From NCBI RefSeq assembly GCF_002760245.1, contig NZ_ASCA01000083.1, positions 1 through 37,930 on the forward strand: 37,930 bases of DNA. The letters run 5' to 3'. Position 1 is the stretch's first letter; the number at the start of each line of letters is the position of its first letter. This document shows positions 1 to 8,070 of the stretch, one piece after another. The position numbers and the translations under genes are program-made. The notes below the pieces were generated by a model, which saw only the letters and a program-made list of their open reading frames with translations, searched no databases and was not told the origin of the DNA. Source of the DNA: Streptococcus suis YS161 (GTDB taxonomy: Bacteria; Bacillota; Bacilli; Lactobacillales; Streptococcaceae).

Positions 1-165
1 AAATACAAAAAATGGCATAAGGAAAGAGTGTAGCCAGGCTTCTAGTCGCCAAAGAGGGATATCGGTATATGGAAGAGCGTTTCGGATATAACCGACTGTA
101 TGCAGAAATAAGACAGCTAAAATTCCAAAACCTTTCAGCTGGTCAATATAGATGAGTCGTTTCAT
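1..165 (-). CDS. Acyltransferase family 3 membrane protein, N-terminal fragment
   Basis: A 55-codon open frame runs from an ATG at 165 off the left edge of the window. It begins MKRLIYIDQLKGFGIL and continues with LHTVGY and a hydrophobic stretch. The pattern of a short basic start, a D-x-x-[KR]-G motif and a first membrane helix with a conserved histidine is typical of the acyltransferase-3 (OafA/NodX/WecH-like) family, which moves acyl groups onto cell-surface sugars. The SD AAGGAGAAA lies just upstream of the ATG. Only the first helix is visible, so the substrate cannot be named. The gene has its own promoter candidate and is separated from the importer by a terminator. Confidence 0.7.
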   Translation of the reverse strand, partial: MKRLIYIDQLKGFGILAVLFLHTVGYIRNALPYTDIPLWRLEAWLHSFLMPFFVF

Positions 166-241
166 AAGTTTCTCCTTTATTTAACTCTAAACTATTTGGG
201 AACAGAGGCATTTCCAAAATGGTTTGAGTACATTTTCTTTG

Positions 242-250
242 ATTATATCA
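242..250 (-). promoter_or_regulatory. Extended -10 promoter for the acyltransferase gene
   Basis: On the minus strand the bases read TGATATAAT, a consensus extended -10 (TGN then TATAAT). Transcription would start near 235 and give a leader of about 70 nt. No good -35 is seen, which is common with extended -10 promoters. The box sits just after the terminator at 254-279. Confidence 0.55.
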
Positions 251-253
251 TAA

Positions 254-279
254 AACCAGCTTTCTCGAGAAAACTGGTT
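254..279 (-). terminator. Terminator of the amino acid ABC importer operon
   Basis: On the minus strand, arms AACCAGTTTTC and GAAAGCTGGTT pair over 11 bp, with one G-U, around a TCGA loop. They are followed by TTAT, a short U-rich tail. The hairpin lies just after the last gene of the importer. Confidence 0.6.
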
Positions 280-287
280 CAGATTAT

Positions 288-947
288 TTATTCAATACTA
301 CTCGCCCAAGACTTAGCCACATAACGTGACAGGCTTGAAATAGCAAAGTTGATACTGAAGTAAATCAGAGCAACCATGAGATAGAGGGCAAAAACTTGTT
401 CTGCCTCAAAGTAGCGTCCCATGAGGATTTGACTAGAACCAAAGAGTTCTTGCAAGGCGATAACGGAGTAGAGGAAACTAGTGTCCTTGATGACCGTCAC
501 AATCTGTGAGATGATGGCTGGCAACATCTTACGAATAGCCTGCGGCATGATGATATAGACCATGATTTGCACTGGGGTAAAACCCTGTGACAAACCAGCT
601 TCAGTCTGGCCCGGTCCGATGGCGTTGAGACCACCACGGATAATCTCGGCCATGGCTGCCGTGGTAAAAATAGTAAAAGCAGTAATACCAGCAGGCGTTG
701 ACTTCATTTGGAAGACTAAGAAAACGGTGAAAATCCAGAGCAAGTTTGGCACGTTACGCACAAATTCGATATAGATGGTTGCAATCCACTTGAAAATTGG
801 ATTTTTTCCATTGCGCATGATGGCGAGAATCATTCCGAAAAGAATGGATAAGATTACCGAAATGCTTGAGATATAGAGTGTTAACTTCAAACCACTCCAC
901 AAGAGTTGGAAGGTTGAAGGTTTGAGTAATTCTAAAACATAATTCAT
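288..947 (-). CDS. Polar amino acid ABC transporter permease (HisM/GlnP type)
   Basis: This 219-residue membrane protein has the layout of the polar amino acid permease family: an N-terminal region rich in membrane helices, FVRNVPNLLWIF near the middle, and the EAA loop AEIIRGGLNAIGPGQTEAGLSQGFTPVQ that docks on the ATPase. It should form half of a heterodimeric channel with the permease encoded just upstream (962-1660), which shares the same loop. It is the last of four minus-strand genes in one operon and lies 14 nt after its neighbour. The closest functional types import glutamine, glutamate or cystine; the sequence does not settle which. Confidence 0.88.
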   Translation of the reverse strand: MNYVLELLKPSTFQLLWSGLKLTLYISSISVILSILFGMILAIMRNGKNPIFKWIATIYIEFVRNVPNLLWIFTVFLVFQMKSTPAGITAFTIFTTAAMAEIIRGGLNAIGPGQTEAGLSQGFTPVQIMVYIIMPQAIRKMLPAIISQIVTVIKDTSFLYSVIALQELFGSSQILMGRYFEAEQVFALYLMVALIYFSINFAISSLSRYVAKSWASSIE

Positions 948-961
948 TGTTCAACCTCCTT

Positions 962-1660
962 TTAGTGTGAAAAGGCTGACTTATTCTTTTCTTCAATGCG
1001 ACGTCCCCAGCTTGCAACAGGGAAGCACATGATGAAGTAAAGGAAAGCAGCACCAGCAAAGGCTGGGATGTAGTTGGCATTCATGGCAGACCATGATTTT
1101 GTCATAAACATGATGTCAGCACCAGATATAATAGCAACTGTTGCCGTATTCTTAATCAAGTTTACTACCTGGTTGGTCAAAGGTGGAAGAATGGTCGGAA
1201 TGGCCTGTGGCAAAATGATAATCCGCATGGTTTCAGCTTGAGTAAATCCTTGTGAAAGTGCAGCCTCAGTCTGCCCAGTAGGCACAGCCTCAATCCCTGC
1301 ACGAATGACCTCTGCGATATAGGCACCGTGATAGAGTCCGACGCAGATAACAGCTGTCCAGTAGATGGACGGCATGAGAACATAATTTGAAATCAGTGGA
1401 AGTCCATAATAAACAATCATGAACTGAACCAAAAGCGGCGTGTTCTGATAGTATTCAACATAGACACGTGCGATGATTTTTAAAACTTTATTTTTACTTG
1501 AAGAGAGACTACCAAAGACAATTCCTAAAAACATGGCCATGATAAAGGCACCGACAGAAATGGCTAAGGTAAAGAGAAAACCTTGGAAAAAGGTTGGAAA
1601 ATCCTTGAAATAACTGACCCAATTCTCCCAAGCGTAAGGACTAGTTGTTAAAACTGTCAT
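962..1660 (-). CDS. Polar amino acid ABC transporter permease, second subunit
   Basis: The gene encodes 232 residues with about five membrane helices. It carries the family motifs YVEYYQNTPLLVQ and the EAA loop AEVIRAGIEAVPTGQTEAALSQGFT. It is a paralogue of the permease at 288-947, and the two most likely form the heterodimeric membrane part of the importer. The start ATG at 1660 follows an AGGTG-containing SD and lies 14 nt after the stop of the binding-protein gene. Role and operon place are clear; the transported amino acid is inferred only as polar or glutamine-like. Confidence 0.88.
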   Translation of the reverse strand: MTVLTTSPYAWENWVSYFKDFPTFFQGFLFTLAISVGAFIMAMFLGIVFGSLSSSKNKVLKIIARVYVEYYQNTPLLVQFMIVYYGLPLISNYVLMPSIYWTAVICVGLYHGAYIAEVIRAGIEAVPTGQTEAALSQGFTQAETMRIIILPQAIPTILPPLTNQVVNLIKNTATVAIISGADIMFMTKSWSAMNANYIPAFAGAAFLYFIMCFPVASWGRRIEEKNKSAFSH

Positions 1661-1674
1661 ATTGTTTCACCTTT

Positions 1675-2514
1675 CTATTCGTCAGTTTCTGTGACTGGTT
1701 TGAGGCCATTGGCATCATAGATGCTTTGTAGGCTACCATCGGCAGTCCATTTTTTTACGAGACTATTTAAGTAGTCGCTAAGGTCTTTGTTAGATAATTT
1801 AGTAACAATTCCATAGTCAGAAGCTGAGAAGCTAAAGTCCATGAGTTCAGATTTCGAGCTGATATACCCAGAAAGGATAGATTGGTCTACAGAAAATGCG
1901 TCTGTACGGTGAGCACGTAGCGAGACAGAGAGTTCTGGATAAGAACCAAGTTCTGCAAAATTGACAGAGATATCATATTTGTCTGCTAGTTCAGAGATGA
2001 GGGTACGTGTAATGGAACCCTGAGCTACACCGATTGTCTTTCCATCCAGGTCGGTAAATGTCTTAATTCCACTATCCTTATTGACCAAGATGCCAACGGC
2101 ATCTGTGTAGTAAGGAGTTGTGAAATTGTAGAGGAGTTTACGTTCCTCAGTGATGGTGAAGGTTGCGATGACCATATCCACTTGACCGTTATCTAAGAGT
2201 GGTCCTCGGGTTTGTGCCGTAACGGGAGTAAATTCGATATCTACACCTAATTCATCTGCAATTTTTCGAGCAATGTCAATCTCCATTCCCTCGAATTCAC
2301 CAGTATCAGGGTTCTTGTAGCCAAAGTTTGGGACGTCCTGTTTCACTCCGACGCGGAGAACGCCTCTATCGATAATAGCTTGAACTTGATCACTATTGGT
2401 AATGGATGTGGGTGTTTCTGTTTGAGCTACTGGTTGTTTTGCGAAAACGAGAAGAATAAGTCCAAAGACCAATAATCTAATTGTAAAGAAAATGTTGATT
2501 TTTTTCTTATCCAT
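1675..2514 (-). CDS. Amino acid ABC transporter substrate-binding protein without a lipobox
   Basis: The 279-residue protein belongs to the family 3 solute-binding proteins. After a basic start and a hydrophobic segment (about residues 11-26) it shows GVLRVGVKQDVPNFGY, FEGMEIDIARKIADELG and VDMVIATFTITEERK, all typical of glutamine/glutamate/cystine binders. Gram-positive binding proteins are usually lipoproteins, but there is no cysteine near the end of the hydrophobic segment. The region ends in KQPVAQTE, which could be a signal peptidase I site, or the segment may stay as an anchor. The gene lies between the ATPase and permease genes of the same operon, with about 10-14 nt between genes. 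Confidence 0.87.
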   Translation of the reverse strand: MDKKKINIFFTIRLLVFGLILLVFAKQPVAQTETPTSITNSDQVQAIIDRGVLRVGVKQDVPNFGYKNPDTGEFEGMEIDIARKIADELGVDIEFTPVTAQTRGPLLDNGQVDMVIATFTITEERKLLYNFTTPYYTDAVGILVNKDSGIKTFTDLDGKTIGVAQGSITRTLISELADKYDISVNFAELGSYPELSVSLRAHRTDAFSVDQSILSGYISSKSELMDFSFSASDYGIVTKLSNKDLSDYLNSLVKKWTADGSLQSIYDANGLKPVTETDE

Positions 2515-2524
2515 AGACTTCCTC

Positions 2525-3286
2525 CTAGAGTTTTACTTTGTCAGATTCGTGGTTGATAATCTTGCTGAGGAATTGTTGGGCACGAGGCTCTGTCGGATTG
2601 TCAAAGAAGCCATTCACATCTGTTGTATCAACTAAAACTTCTCCCTCAGCCATGAAGATGATGCGATCAGCTACTTCACGGGCAAAGCCCATTTCGTGTG
2701 TTACGACAATCATGTTCATCCCGTCACGTGCCAATTTTTGCATAACTGCAAGTACATCGCCGATAGTTTCTGGGTCCAAGGCAGATGTTGGTTCATCGAA
2801 GAGTAGAAGCTCAGGTTTCATAGCTAAGCCGCGAGCGATGGCGACACGTTGTTTTTGGCCCCCGGATAGCATAGCAGGGTAGGAATCCTTCCGATCCCAG
2901 AGGTTAACAAACTCAAGATATTTTTGAGCGGTTTTTTCAGCTGTAGCCTTATCGATTCCCAAAACCTTAATCGGTGCCAAGGTAACATTTTCTAACACAG
3001 TTTTGTGTGGGTAAAGGTTGAAATGCTGGAAAACCATGCCAACTTCTTTGCGAAGTGATACGAGCTCTTTGATAGAAGTAGAGGAAATATCATGTCCATT
3101 GACGATGAGCGTTCCTTCATCAATTGCCTCTAAACCGTTAATCGTGCGAATGAGAGTAGATTTTCCGGATCCGGAAGGTCCAAGGAGAACGACAACCTGT
3201 CCAGGTTCGAATTCCAAGTTGATATTGCGTAGGGCGTGGTAGTCGCCATAGTATTTGTTGACATCTTTAAATTCTACTAAAGCCAT
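2525..3286 (-). CDS. Polar amino acid ABC transporter ATPase (GlnQ/HisP type)
   Basis: This 253-residue ATPase has Walker A GPSGSGKST (about residues 36-44), Q-loop VFQHFNLYPHKTVLENV, signature LSGGQKQRVAIARGLA, Walker B LLLFDEPTSALDPE and the switch histidine in VVTHEMGFA. It drives the two permeases downstream and is the first gene of the importer operon. The start ATG at 3286 follows an AAGGAG SD. The promoter at 3323-3351 lies just upstream. Confidence 0.93.
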   Translation of the reverse strand: MALVEFKDVNKYYGDYHALRNINLEFEPGQVVVLLGPSGSGKSTLIRTINGLEAIDEGTLIVNGHDISSTSIKELVSLRKEVGMVFQHFNLYPHKTVLENVTLAPIKVLGIDKATAEKTAQKYLEFVNLWDRKDSYPAMLSGGQKQRVAIARGLAMKPELLLFDEPTSALDPETIGDVLAVMQKLARDGMNMIVVTHEMGFAREVADRIIFMAEGEVLVDTTDVNGFFDNPTEPRAQQFLSKIINHESDKVKL

Positions 3287-3322
3287 AAAATTCTCCTTGC
3301 ATAGTGTTTTTTAGGTATTCCC

Positions 3323-3351
3323 ATCTTAGCATTGCCTATATGCAATGTCAA
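3323..3351 (-). promoter_or_regulatory. Sigma-70 type promoter of the importer with an inverted repeat in the spacer
   Basis: On the minus strand TTGACA (3351-3346) and TAAGAT (3328-3323) are 17 bp apart. Between and overlapping them lie CATTGC (3330-3335) and GCAATG (3342-3347), a perfect 6-bp inverted repeat around a 6-nt centre, in the position expected for a repressor site. Just upstream, around 3353-3367, is a weak CodY-like stretch with about four mismatches to the AATTTTCWGAAAATT consensus. Confidence 0.65.
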
Positions 3352-3441
3352 GTAAATTCTGACAATTTAATGTATTTTATGTTATAAAATGTGACATCTC
3401 TGTGTCAGGTGGTTTTGAAATATGAATTTTTTAGGTAAGTC

Positions 3442-3450
3442 TGATATAAT
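3442..3450 (+). promoter_or_regulatory. Extended -10 promoter of vicRKX
   Basis: TGATATAAT is a perfect extended -10 element 30 nt before the vicR start codon. No convincing -35 is found at 17 bp. An SD-like AAAGGTAAG precedes the ATG. Confidence 0.6.
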
Positions 3451-3479
3451 AGAAGAAATAAAGCAAAGGTAAGATACTA

Positions 3480-4184
3480 ATGAAAAAAATATTAATTGTA
3501 GATGATGAAAAACCAATCTCAGATATTATTAAGTTTAATATGACTCGTGAGGGATATGAAGTTGTGACAGCCTTCGATGGACGTGAAGCCTTGGAAGTGT
3601 TTGAGTCTGAGTTTCCTGACATTGTCATTTTGGACTTGATGTTGCCAGAATTGGACGGACTAGAGGTCGCTCGAACGATTCGTAAGACCAGCAATGTTCC
3701 AATCTTAATGCTATCTGCTAAAGATAGCGAATTTGATAAGGTTATCGGGCTTGAAATCGGGGCGGATGATTATGTGACCAAACCCTTCTCTAATCGCGAA
3801 TTACAGGCGCGTGTTAAGGCTCTTCTTCGTCGTAGTGAATTGGCAGAGACGCAGACAAATATTGAGTCAACAGGAACTCCAGAGTTGGTGATTGGCGATT
3901 TGGTCATTCTGCCTGATGCGTTTGTCGCTAAGAAGCATGGCAAAGAGTTGGAGCTGACCCATCGTGAGTTTGAATTGCTCCACCATCTGGCCAAACACTT
4001 AGGTCAGGTTATGACTCGAGAACATCTATTGGAAACAGTTTGGGGTTATGATTACTTTGGTGATGTCCGCACGGTGGATGTAACGATTCGTCGTCTGCGT
4101 GAGAAAATTGAAGATACACCAAGCCGACCAGAATACATTCTTACTCGTCGCGGAGTGGGATATTTTATAAAAGGAAATGATTAA
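3480..4184 (+). CDS. vicR: Response regulator VicR (WalR/YycF)
   Basis: This 234-residue OmpR/PhoB-type regulator controls cell-wall genes in low-GC Gram-positives and is usually essential. The receiver domain shows the acidic pair in LIVDDEK, the phosphate-accepting Asp52 in [14 protein letters not shown] and Lys101 in YVTKPFSN. The C-terminal winged helix includes [13 protein letters not shown] and [25 protein letters not shown]. Gene order vicR-vicK-vicX with overlapping ends matches the streptococcal locus. The start is set by an SD 5-10 nt upstream; the last codons overlap vicK. Confidence 0.96.
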   Translation: MKKILIVDDEKPISDIIKFNMTREGYEVVTAFDGREALEVFESEFPDIVILDLMLPELDGLEVARTIRKTSNVPILMLSAKDSEFDKVIGLEIGADDYVTKPFSNRELQARVKALLRRSELAETQTNIESTGTPELVIGDLVILPDAFVAKKHGKELELTHREFELLHHLAKHLGQVMTREHLLETVWGYDYFGDVRTVDVTIRRLREKIEDTPSRPEYILTRRGVGYFIKGND

Positions 4185-5526
4185 TCAATTACGTTATTTA
4201 ATGACCACGGCAGAATTTTGGTTTGTTGTCATTTTGATTGGTTTTCTAATTGCTCTGACGGTCCTTTTGATTGAAAACTATCGGGATAATAAGCAAATTA
4301 AACAACTCAATCAAAAAGTCAATGCCTTAATTGAGGGGAATTATGCTGATGTGTTAGACATGAGGGGAAGTCCTGAAATCACAGACATGGCTAATTCCCT
4401 CAATGATCTGTCCGAGGTCATCCGCTTAACTCATGATAATTTAGAACAAGAAAAGACGCGTCTGACGTCCATCCTGTCCTATATGAGTGACGGTGTTATT
4501 GCTACAGACCGTATCGGACGGATCATCATGATTAACGATATGGCCCAGAAACAGTTGGGATTATCTAACCCAAAGCAGGAGCAGTATCACCTGCTAGAGG
4601 TTTTAGATTTATCAGACCGTTATACATTGAGAGATTTGTTGGCTCAGACACCTGAGATTGTGATTGATCACACCAATGAAAACGAAGAATTTTTGACTTT
4701 ACGTGCTAATTTTGCCACGATTCGTAGTGAGAGTGGTCTGATTTCTGGCTTGGTTGTCGTCTTGCATGATATGACCGAGCAGGCCAAGGAAGAGCGGGAA
4801 CGTAGGCTGTTTGTGTCAAATGTGAGTCATGAATTGCGTACGCCATTGACTTCCGTTAAATCCTATCTAGAGGCTCTGGATGAGGGAGCGCTGACGGAGT
4901 CTGTTGCACCGAGTTTTGTTAAGGTATCCTTAGATGAGACTAACCGCATGATGCGGATGATTACTGATTTGTTAAGTTTGTCAAGGATTGATAATCAAGT
5001 CGGTGAAATGGATGTTGAATTGATTAACTTTACAGCCTTTGTGACCTTTATTCTCAACCGTTTTGATCAGATGAAGCATTCTGATTCCGATAAAGTTTAT
5101 ACCATTGTTCGTGATTATCAAATAAGTCCAATCTGGGTAGAAATTGATACAGATAAGCTGACCCAAGTTTTGGATAATATCTTAAACAATGCCGTCAAGT
5201 ATTCACCTGACGGTGGGACTATTACCTTTAGTATGAAAACGACAGATAGTCAGTTGATTGTTTCAATTTCGGATGAGGGCTTGGGGATTCCAAAGGCTGA
5301 TTTACCAAAGATTTTCGACCGATTCTATCGTGTAGATAAGGCTCGTTCGCGTGCCCAAGGTGGCACTGGTCTAGGTTTGGCCATTGCCAAAGAAATTGTC
5401 AAGCAACACAAGGGATTCATTTGGGCCAAGAGTGAGTATGGTCATGGGTCAACGTTTACGATTGTTCTACCGTACAGTAGGGACATTACTATGGATGAGT
5501 GGGATGATTCGGATGAGGAAGAATAG
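4177..5526 (+). CDS. vicK: Sensor histidine kinase VicK (WalK)
   Basis: The 449-residue kinase has one N-terminal membrane helix (about residues 13-32) and almost no outside loop, the streptococcal form of WalK. A HAMP-like segment, a PAS domain (about 90-200), the dimerisation/phosphoacceptor helix with His218 in [12 protein letters not shown], and an ATPase domain with [22 protein letters not shown] and [14 protein letters not shown] follow in order. It phosphorylates VicR. Its ATG overlaps the end of vicR by 8 nt, which suggests translational coupling. The acidic C-terminal tail ends in DDSDEEE. Confidence 0.96.
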   Translation: MINQLRYLMTTAEFWFVVILIGFLIALTVLLIENYRDNKQIKQLNQKVNALIEGNYADVLDMRGSPEITDMANSLNDLSEVIRLTHDNLEQEKTRLTSILSYMSDGVIATDRIGRIIMINDMAQKQLGLSNPKQEQYHLLEVLDLSDRYTLRDLLAQTPEIVIDHTNENEEFLTLRANFATIRSESGLISGLVVVLHDMTEQAKEERERRLFVSNVSHELRTPLTSVKSYLEALDEGALTESVAPSFVKVSLDETNRMMRMITDLLSLSRIDNQVGEMDVELINFTAFVTFILNRFDQMKHSDSDKVYTIVRDYQISPIWVEIDTDKLTQVLDNILNNAVKYSPDGGTITFSMKTTDSQLIVSISDEGLGIPKADLPKIFDRFYRVDKARSRAQGGTGLGLAIAKEIVKQHKGFIWAKSEYGHGSTFTIVLPYSRDITMDEWDDSDEEE

Positions 5527-5532
5527 GAGAAT

Positions 5533-6336
5533 ATGATCGGAAAAGGATTTAACTACAGTATTTTGGCTTCGGGATCTAGTGGAAACTGTTTCTATTTGGA
5601 AACGGATAAGAAGAAAATCTTGGTAGATGCTGGCCTATCAGGAAAAAAGATTACTAGCCTTTTGGCAGAAATTGACCGCAAGCCAGAAGATATTGATGCG
5701 ATTTTAGTCACCCATGAGCATAGCGACCATATCCATGGTATCGGTGTTCTGGCACGTAAATATGGTATGGATATTTATGCCAATGAGTTGACTTGGCAGG
5801 CAATGGAAAGCAAATTGGGTAAGATTGAACAGGCTCAAAAACATATCTTTGAATTGGGGGCTATGAAGACTTTTGGTGACCTAGATATTGAGTCATTTGG
5901 TGTCAGTCATGATGCGGCCTGTCCTCAATTTTATCGTTTTATGAAGGATGATAAGTCCTTTGTTATGTTAACGGATACTGGCTATGTCAGCGATCGGATG
6001 GCAGGGATTGTAGCCAATGCAGATGCCTATTTGATTGAGTCGAACCATGATGTTGAAATCTTGCGTGCGGGTTCTTACTCTTGGAACCTCAAGCAACGGA
6101 TTTTGTCTGATAAGGGGCACCTTTGTAACGAGGATGGTGCTGATGCCATGATTCGATCACTAGGAAATCGGACTAAAAAGATTTACCTTGGGCATTTATC
6201 AAAGGAAAACAATATCAAGGAATTGGCTCACATGACCATGGTTAATCAGTTGGCGCAGGCTGATTTAGGAGTTGGAGTGGATTTCCAGGTCTATGATACC
6301 TCGCCAGATACAGCGACGCCATTGACCAAGATTTGA
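5533..6336 (+). CDS. vicX: VicX (WalJ/YycJ-like) metallo-beta-lactamase fold protein
   Basis: The gene encodes 267 residues with the metallo-beta-lactamase fold. The metal site is visible as THEHSDHIHG (His61, His63, Asp65, His66), with DTGYVSD and the late LGHLSKENN supplying more ligands. YycJ/WalJ homologues are exonuclease-like proteins linked to DNA repair and to signalling by the Vic kinase. The gene begins 6 nt after vicK and closes the operon. Its TGA stop lies inside the -35 box of the next promoter. Confidence 0.93.
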   Translation: MIGKGFNYSILASGSSGNCFYLETDKKKILVDAGLSGKKITSLLAEIDRKPEDIDAILVTHEHSDHIHGIGVLARKYGMDIYANELTWQAMESKLGKIEQAQKHIFELGAMKTFGDLDIESFGVSHDAACPQFYRFMKDDKSFVMLTDTGYVSDRMAGIVANADAYLIESNHDVEILRAGSYSWNLKQRILSDKGHLCNEDGADAMIRSLGNRTKKIYLGHLSKENNIKELAHMTMVNQLAQADLGVGVDFQVYDTSPDTATPLTKI

Positions 6337-6361
6337 CAAATTCATTGAACTTGTTTAGAAT
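6333..6361 (+). promoter_or_regulatory. Promoter of the ABC-F leader transcript
   Basis: TTGACA (6333-6338) and TAGAAT (6356-6361) are separated by exactly 17 bp. The -35 overlaps the vicX stop codon. Predicted transcription start near 6368 gives a leader of about 225 nt before the ABC-F start codon. Confidence 0.8.
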
Positions 6362-6391
6362 AAATATATAAAATACGAGAGGTGAAGTTGC

Positions 6392-6403
6392 ATGAATAAT
6401 TAA
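6392..6403 (+). CDS. Three-codon upstream ORF (Met-Asn-Asn-stop)
   Basis: ATG AAT AAT TAA follows a strong SD, GAGAGGTGA at 6378-6386, with normal spacing. It lies about 24 nt into the predicted transcript. Very short upstream ORFs are known before ABC-F resistance genes: lsa(A) of Enterococcus faecalis has a four-residue one, and lmo0919 of Listeria has a similarly short one. A ribosome stalled here by an antibiotic would alter folding of the leader. That this peptide is translated is an inference from the SD and the context. Confidence 0.6.
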   Translation: MNN

Positions 6404-6496
6404 GCTGCTTATTAGTCGTTCTTAAAACTTGTAGTGAGGTTGCATTTACTGACGATACAAGGGATAATACTGCTCATAAGGGCTTACTATTCGTGT

Positions 6497-6539
6497 GACT
6501 TTTTCCATAGGGAAAGGTCATGTTTTGCATGGCTTTTTT
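6497..6539 (+). promoter_or_regulatory. Transcription attenuator: overlapping antiterminator and terminator hairpins
   Basis: The terminator stem is AAAGGTCATG (6513-6522), loop TTTTG, then CATGGCTTTT with a run of Ts to 6539; it has ten pairs including two G-U. The alternative hairpin pairs GACTTTTTCC (6497-6506) with GGAAAGGTC (6511-6519), one T bulged, around ATAG. It uses the left arm of the terminator, so the two cannot form together. This is the layout of a ribosome-controlled attenuator. Confidence 0.72.
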
Positions 6540-6564
6540 CTGTGTTCATTATTGAAGTGGTGAG

Positions 6565-6588
6565 CCCTTTTCTAGGTAAGAAAAGAGG
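6565..6588 (+). promoter_or_regulatory. Hairpin masking the ABC-F ribosome binding site
   Basis: CCCTTTTC (6565-6572) can pair with GAAAAGAGG (6580-6588), one A bulged, around a 7-nt loop. The right arm contains the SD AAGAGG used by the ABC-F ATG at 6594. It would add control at translation to the upstream attenuator. Confidence 0.5.
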
Positions 6589-6593
6589 TCTAT

Positions 6594-7979
6594 ATGGAAA
6601 TGATAAAATGTATTCAATTAGAGAAGGAATTTGCGGGACGTAGTTTGTTTACAATCCAGCAGTTAAGCCTTCAAGCTGGTCAAAAGGTTGGTTTGGTTGG
6701 AAATAATGGTGTTGGCAAGTCTACTTTTTTGAAAATCTTACTGGGACTGGATAGGGATTTTGCTGGTCAGATTGAGGTAAAAGCAGACTGGGCCTATGTA
6801 CCCCAGTTACAGGAAAGGAGCACGCTTTCAGGTGGGGAACAGGTTTGGAAGTCTATTCAAGAGGCTTTTGCCCAAAGACCACAGTTGTTAATCATGGATG
6901 AACCGACTGCCAATCTGGATCAAGAACACCAGGAAAAGCTAATCAAACAAATCAAACGCTATCGAGGTAGTCTACTAGTTGTTAGTCATGATCGGCATTT
7001 TCTCAATCAAATAGCCAGTCACATTTGGCATTTAGAAGAAGGAAGTATTCAGGTCTATACAGGGAATTATGAGGCGTTTGTAGAAAGTCGCCGAGCTAGG
7101 CGAGAAGGACAGCAGGAGGCCTATGAAGCCTATCAGAAAAAAGTCGCTCAACTAAAAAAAGCCCAGCAAGAGCGTCAGGCAAAGGCTCAGAAGATGAACA
7201 AGAAAAAGAAAGGCATTTCTTCGTCAGAGTGGAAGGTTAATGCCATGATGGGTTCCTATGATAGTCAAGCCAAGTCTATGGCCAAGACTGCCAAGCATTT
7301 GGAAAAACGGATGGAGCGTTTGGACAAGGTTGAACAACCTAGAAAGGAAAGGTGGGTAAAGATGGAATCAAAAGGTGCCTTGGATACGGGTCTTCACAGT
7401 CTCTTTCGTTTGCAGGCTGGTCAGCTCTGGATTGAGGAAACCTATTTATTTGATTTTCCTCAGCTTGGCATGACTTTTGGGGATAAACTAGCTTTGGTTG
7501 GGTCAAATGGTACTGGGAAAACCAGTTTTGTTCGGAAATTGATTTCAAAAGAATTAGAAGGCTATTACAATCCTAAGTTAAAAATTGCTTATTTTGCACA
7601 GGATTTGATAAACCTTGATGAAGAAAAGACTGCTTTTGAAAATATTAGTTGTACCTCTCTTCAAGATAGGATGACGATTCTCAATTTATTAGGTATGTTA
7701 GGACTTTCTTACGATAAGGCTCAGCAGAAGGTAGCAAATCTGTCTGGTGGTGAGCGTGTTCGTCTCTCCTTAGCTAAGGTATTGTTGGCGGATGCAAATC
7801 TTTTGATATTAGATGAACCGACAAATTTTCTAGATATGGCAGCTATTGAAGCTTTGGAAACATTCTTGAAAGAATATGAAGGTAGTGTCCTCTTGGTTTC
7901 CCATGATCAACAGTTTGTGGAAACATCTGTTCACAGTCAATGGGAGATAGTGCAAGCTTGTCTCGTGAAGAAATCATAA
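6594..7979 (+). CDS. ABC-F ribosome-protection protein (Vga/Lsa-like; possibly SrpA)
   Basis: The 461-residue protein has two ATPase domains and no membrane helices, so it is not a transporter. Domain 1 has Walker A GNNGVGKS (36-43), signature LSGGE (78-82) and MDEPTANLD (101-109). The Walker A to signature interval is very short, as in Vga/Msr-type proteins. A long basic linker (about 165-255) would reach into the ribosome. Domain 2 has GSNGTGKT (303-310), LSGGERVRLSLAK and LILDEPTNFLD. Such proteins remove lincosamides, pleuromutilins and streptogramin A from the peptidyl-transferase centre. S. suis has a described protein of this class, SrpA; identity with it is suspected, not verified. 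The ATG at 6594 is chosen because the SD is 5 nt upstream. Confidence 0.87.
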   Translation: MEMIKCIQLEKEFAGRSLFTIQQLSLQAGQKVGLVGNNGVGKSTFLKILLGLDRDFAGQIEVKADWAYVPQLQERSTLSGGEQVWKSIQEAFAQRPQLLIMDEPTANLDQEHQEKLIKQIKRYRGSLLVVSHDRHFLNQIASHIWHLEEGSIQVYTGNYEAFVESRRARREGQQEAYEAYQKKVAQLKKAQQERQAKAQKMNKKKKGISSSEWKVNAMMGSYDSQAKSMAKTAKHLEKRMERLDKVEQPRKERWVKMESKGALDTGLHSLFRLQAGQLWIEETYLFDFPQLGMTFGDKLALVGSNGTGKTSFVRKLISKELEGYYNPKLKIAYFAQDLINLDEEKTAFENISCTSLQDRMTILNLLGMLGLSYDKAQQKVANLSGGERVRLSLAKVLLADANLLILDEPTNFLDMAAIEALETFLKEYEGSVLLVSHDQQFVETSVHSQWEIVQACLVKKS

Positions 7980-8029
7980 GGAAATATTTTCTGAAAAGGA
8001 GGCTCTGTCTAAAAAATATTTTTTGCCTG

Positions 8030-8038
8030 TGGTATAAT
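8030..8038 (+). promoter_or_regulatory. Extended -10 promoter of pbp2b
   Basis: TGGTATAAT is an extended -10 with TATAAT at 8033-8038. No good -35 exists at 16-18 bp. It lies in the short gap after the ABC-F gene, so pbp2b need not depend on the ABC-F leader. Confidence 0.55.
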
Positions 8039-8070
8039 AAGAAGGATATTTCTAGAATGAGGTCTTTGAA

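Noticed and set aside
3390..3406. WalR/VicR box candidate (TGTGAC-N5-TGTGTC) upstream of vicR
   Set aside because: The spacing fits the direct-repeat pattern, but both halves depart from the TGTWAH core, so the evidence is too weak to list.
6434..6643. 69-codon frame from a GTG overlapping the ABC-F leader and start
   Set aside because: It has no SD, crosses both attenuator hairpins and shows no protein-like conservation that I can see; the short MNN frame with a strong SD is the better leader ORF.
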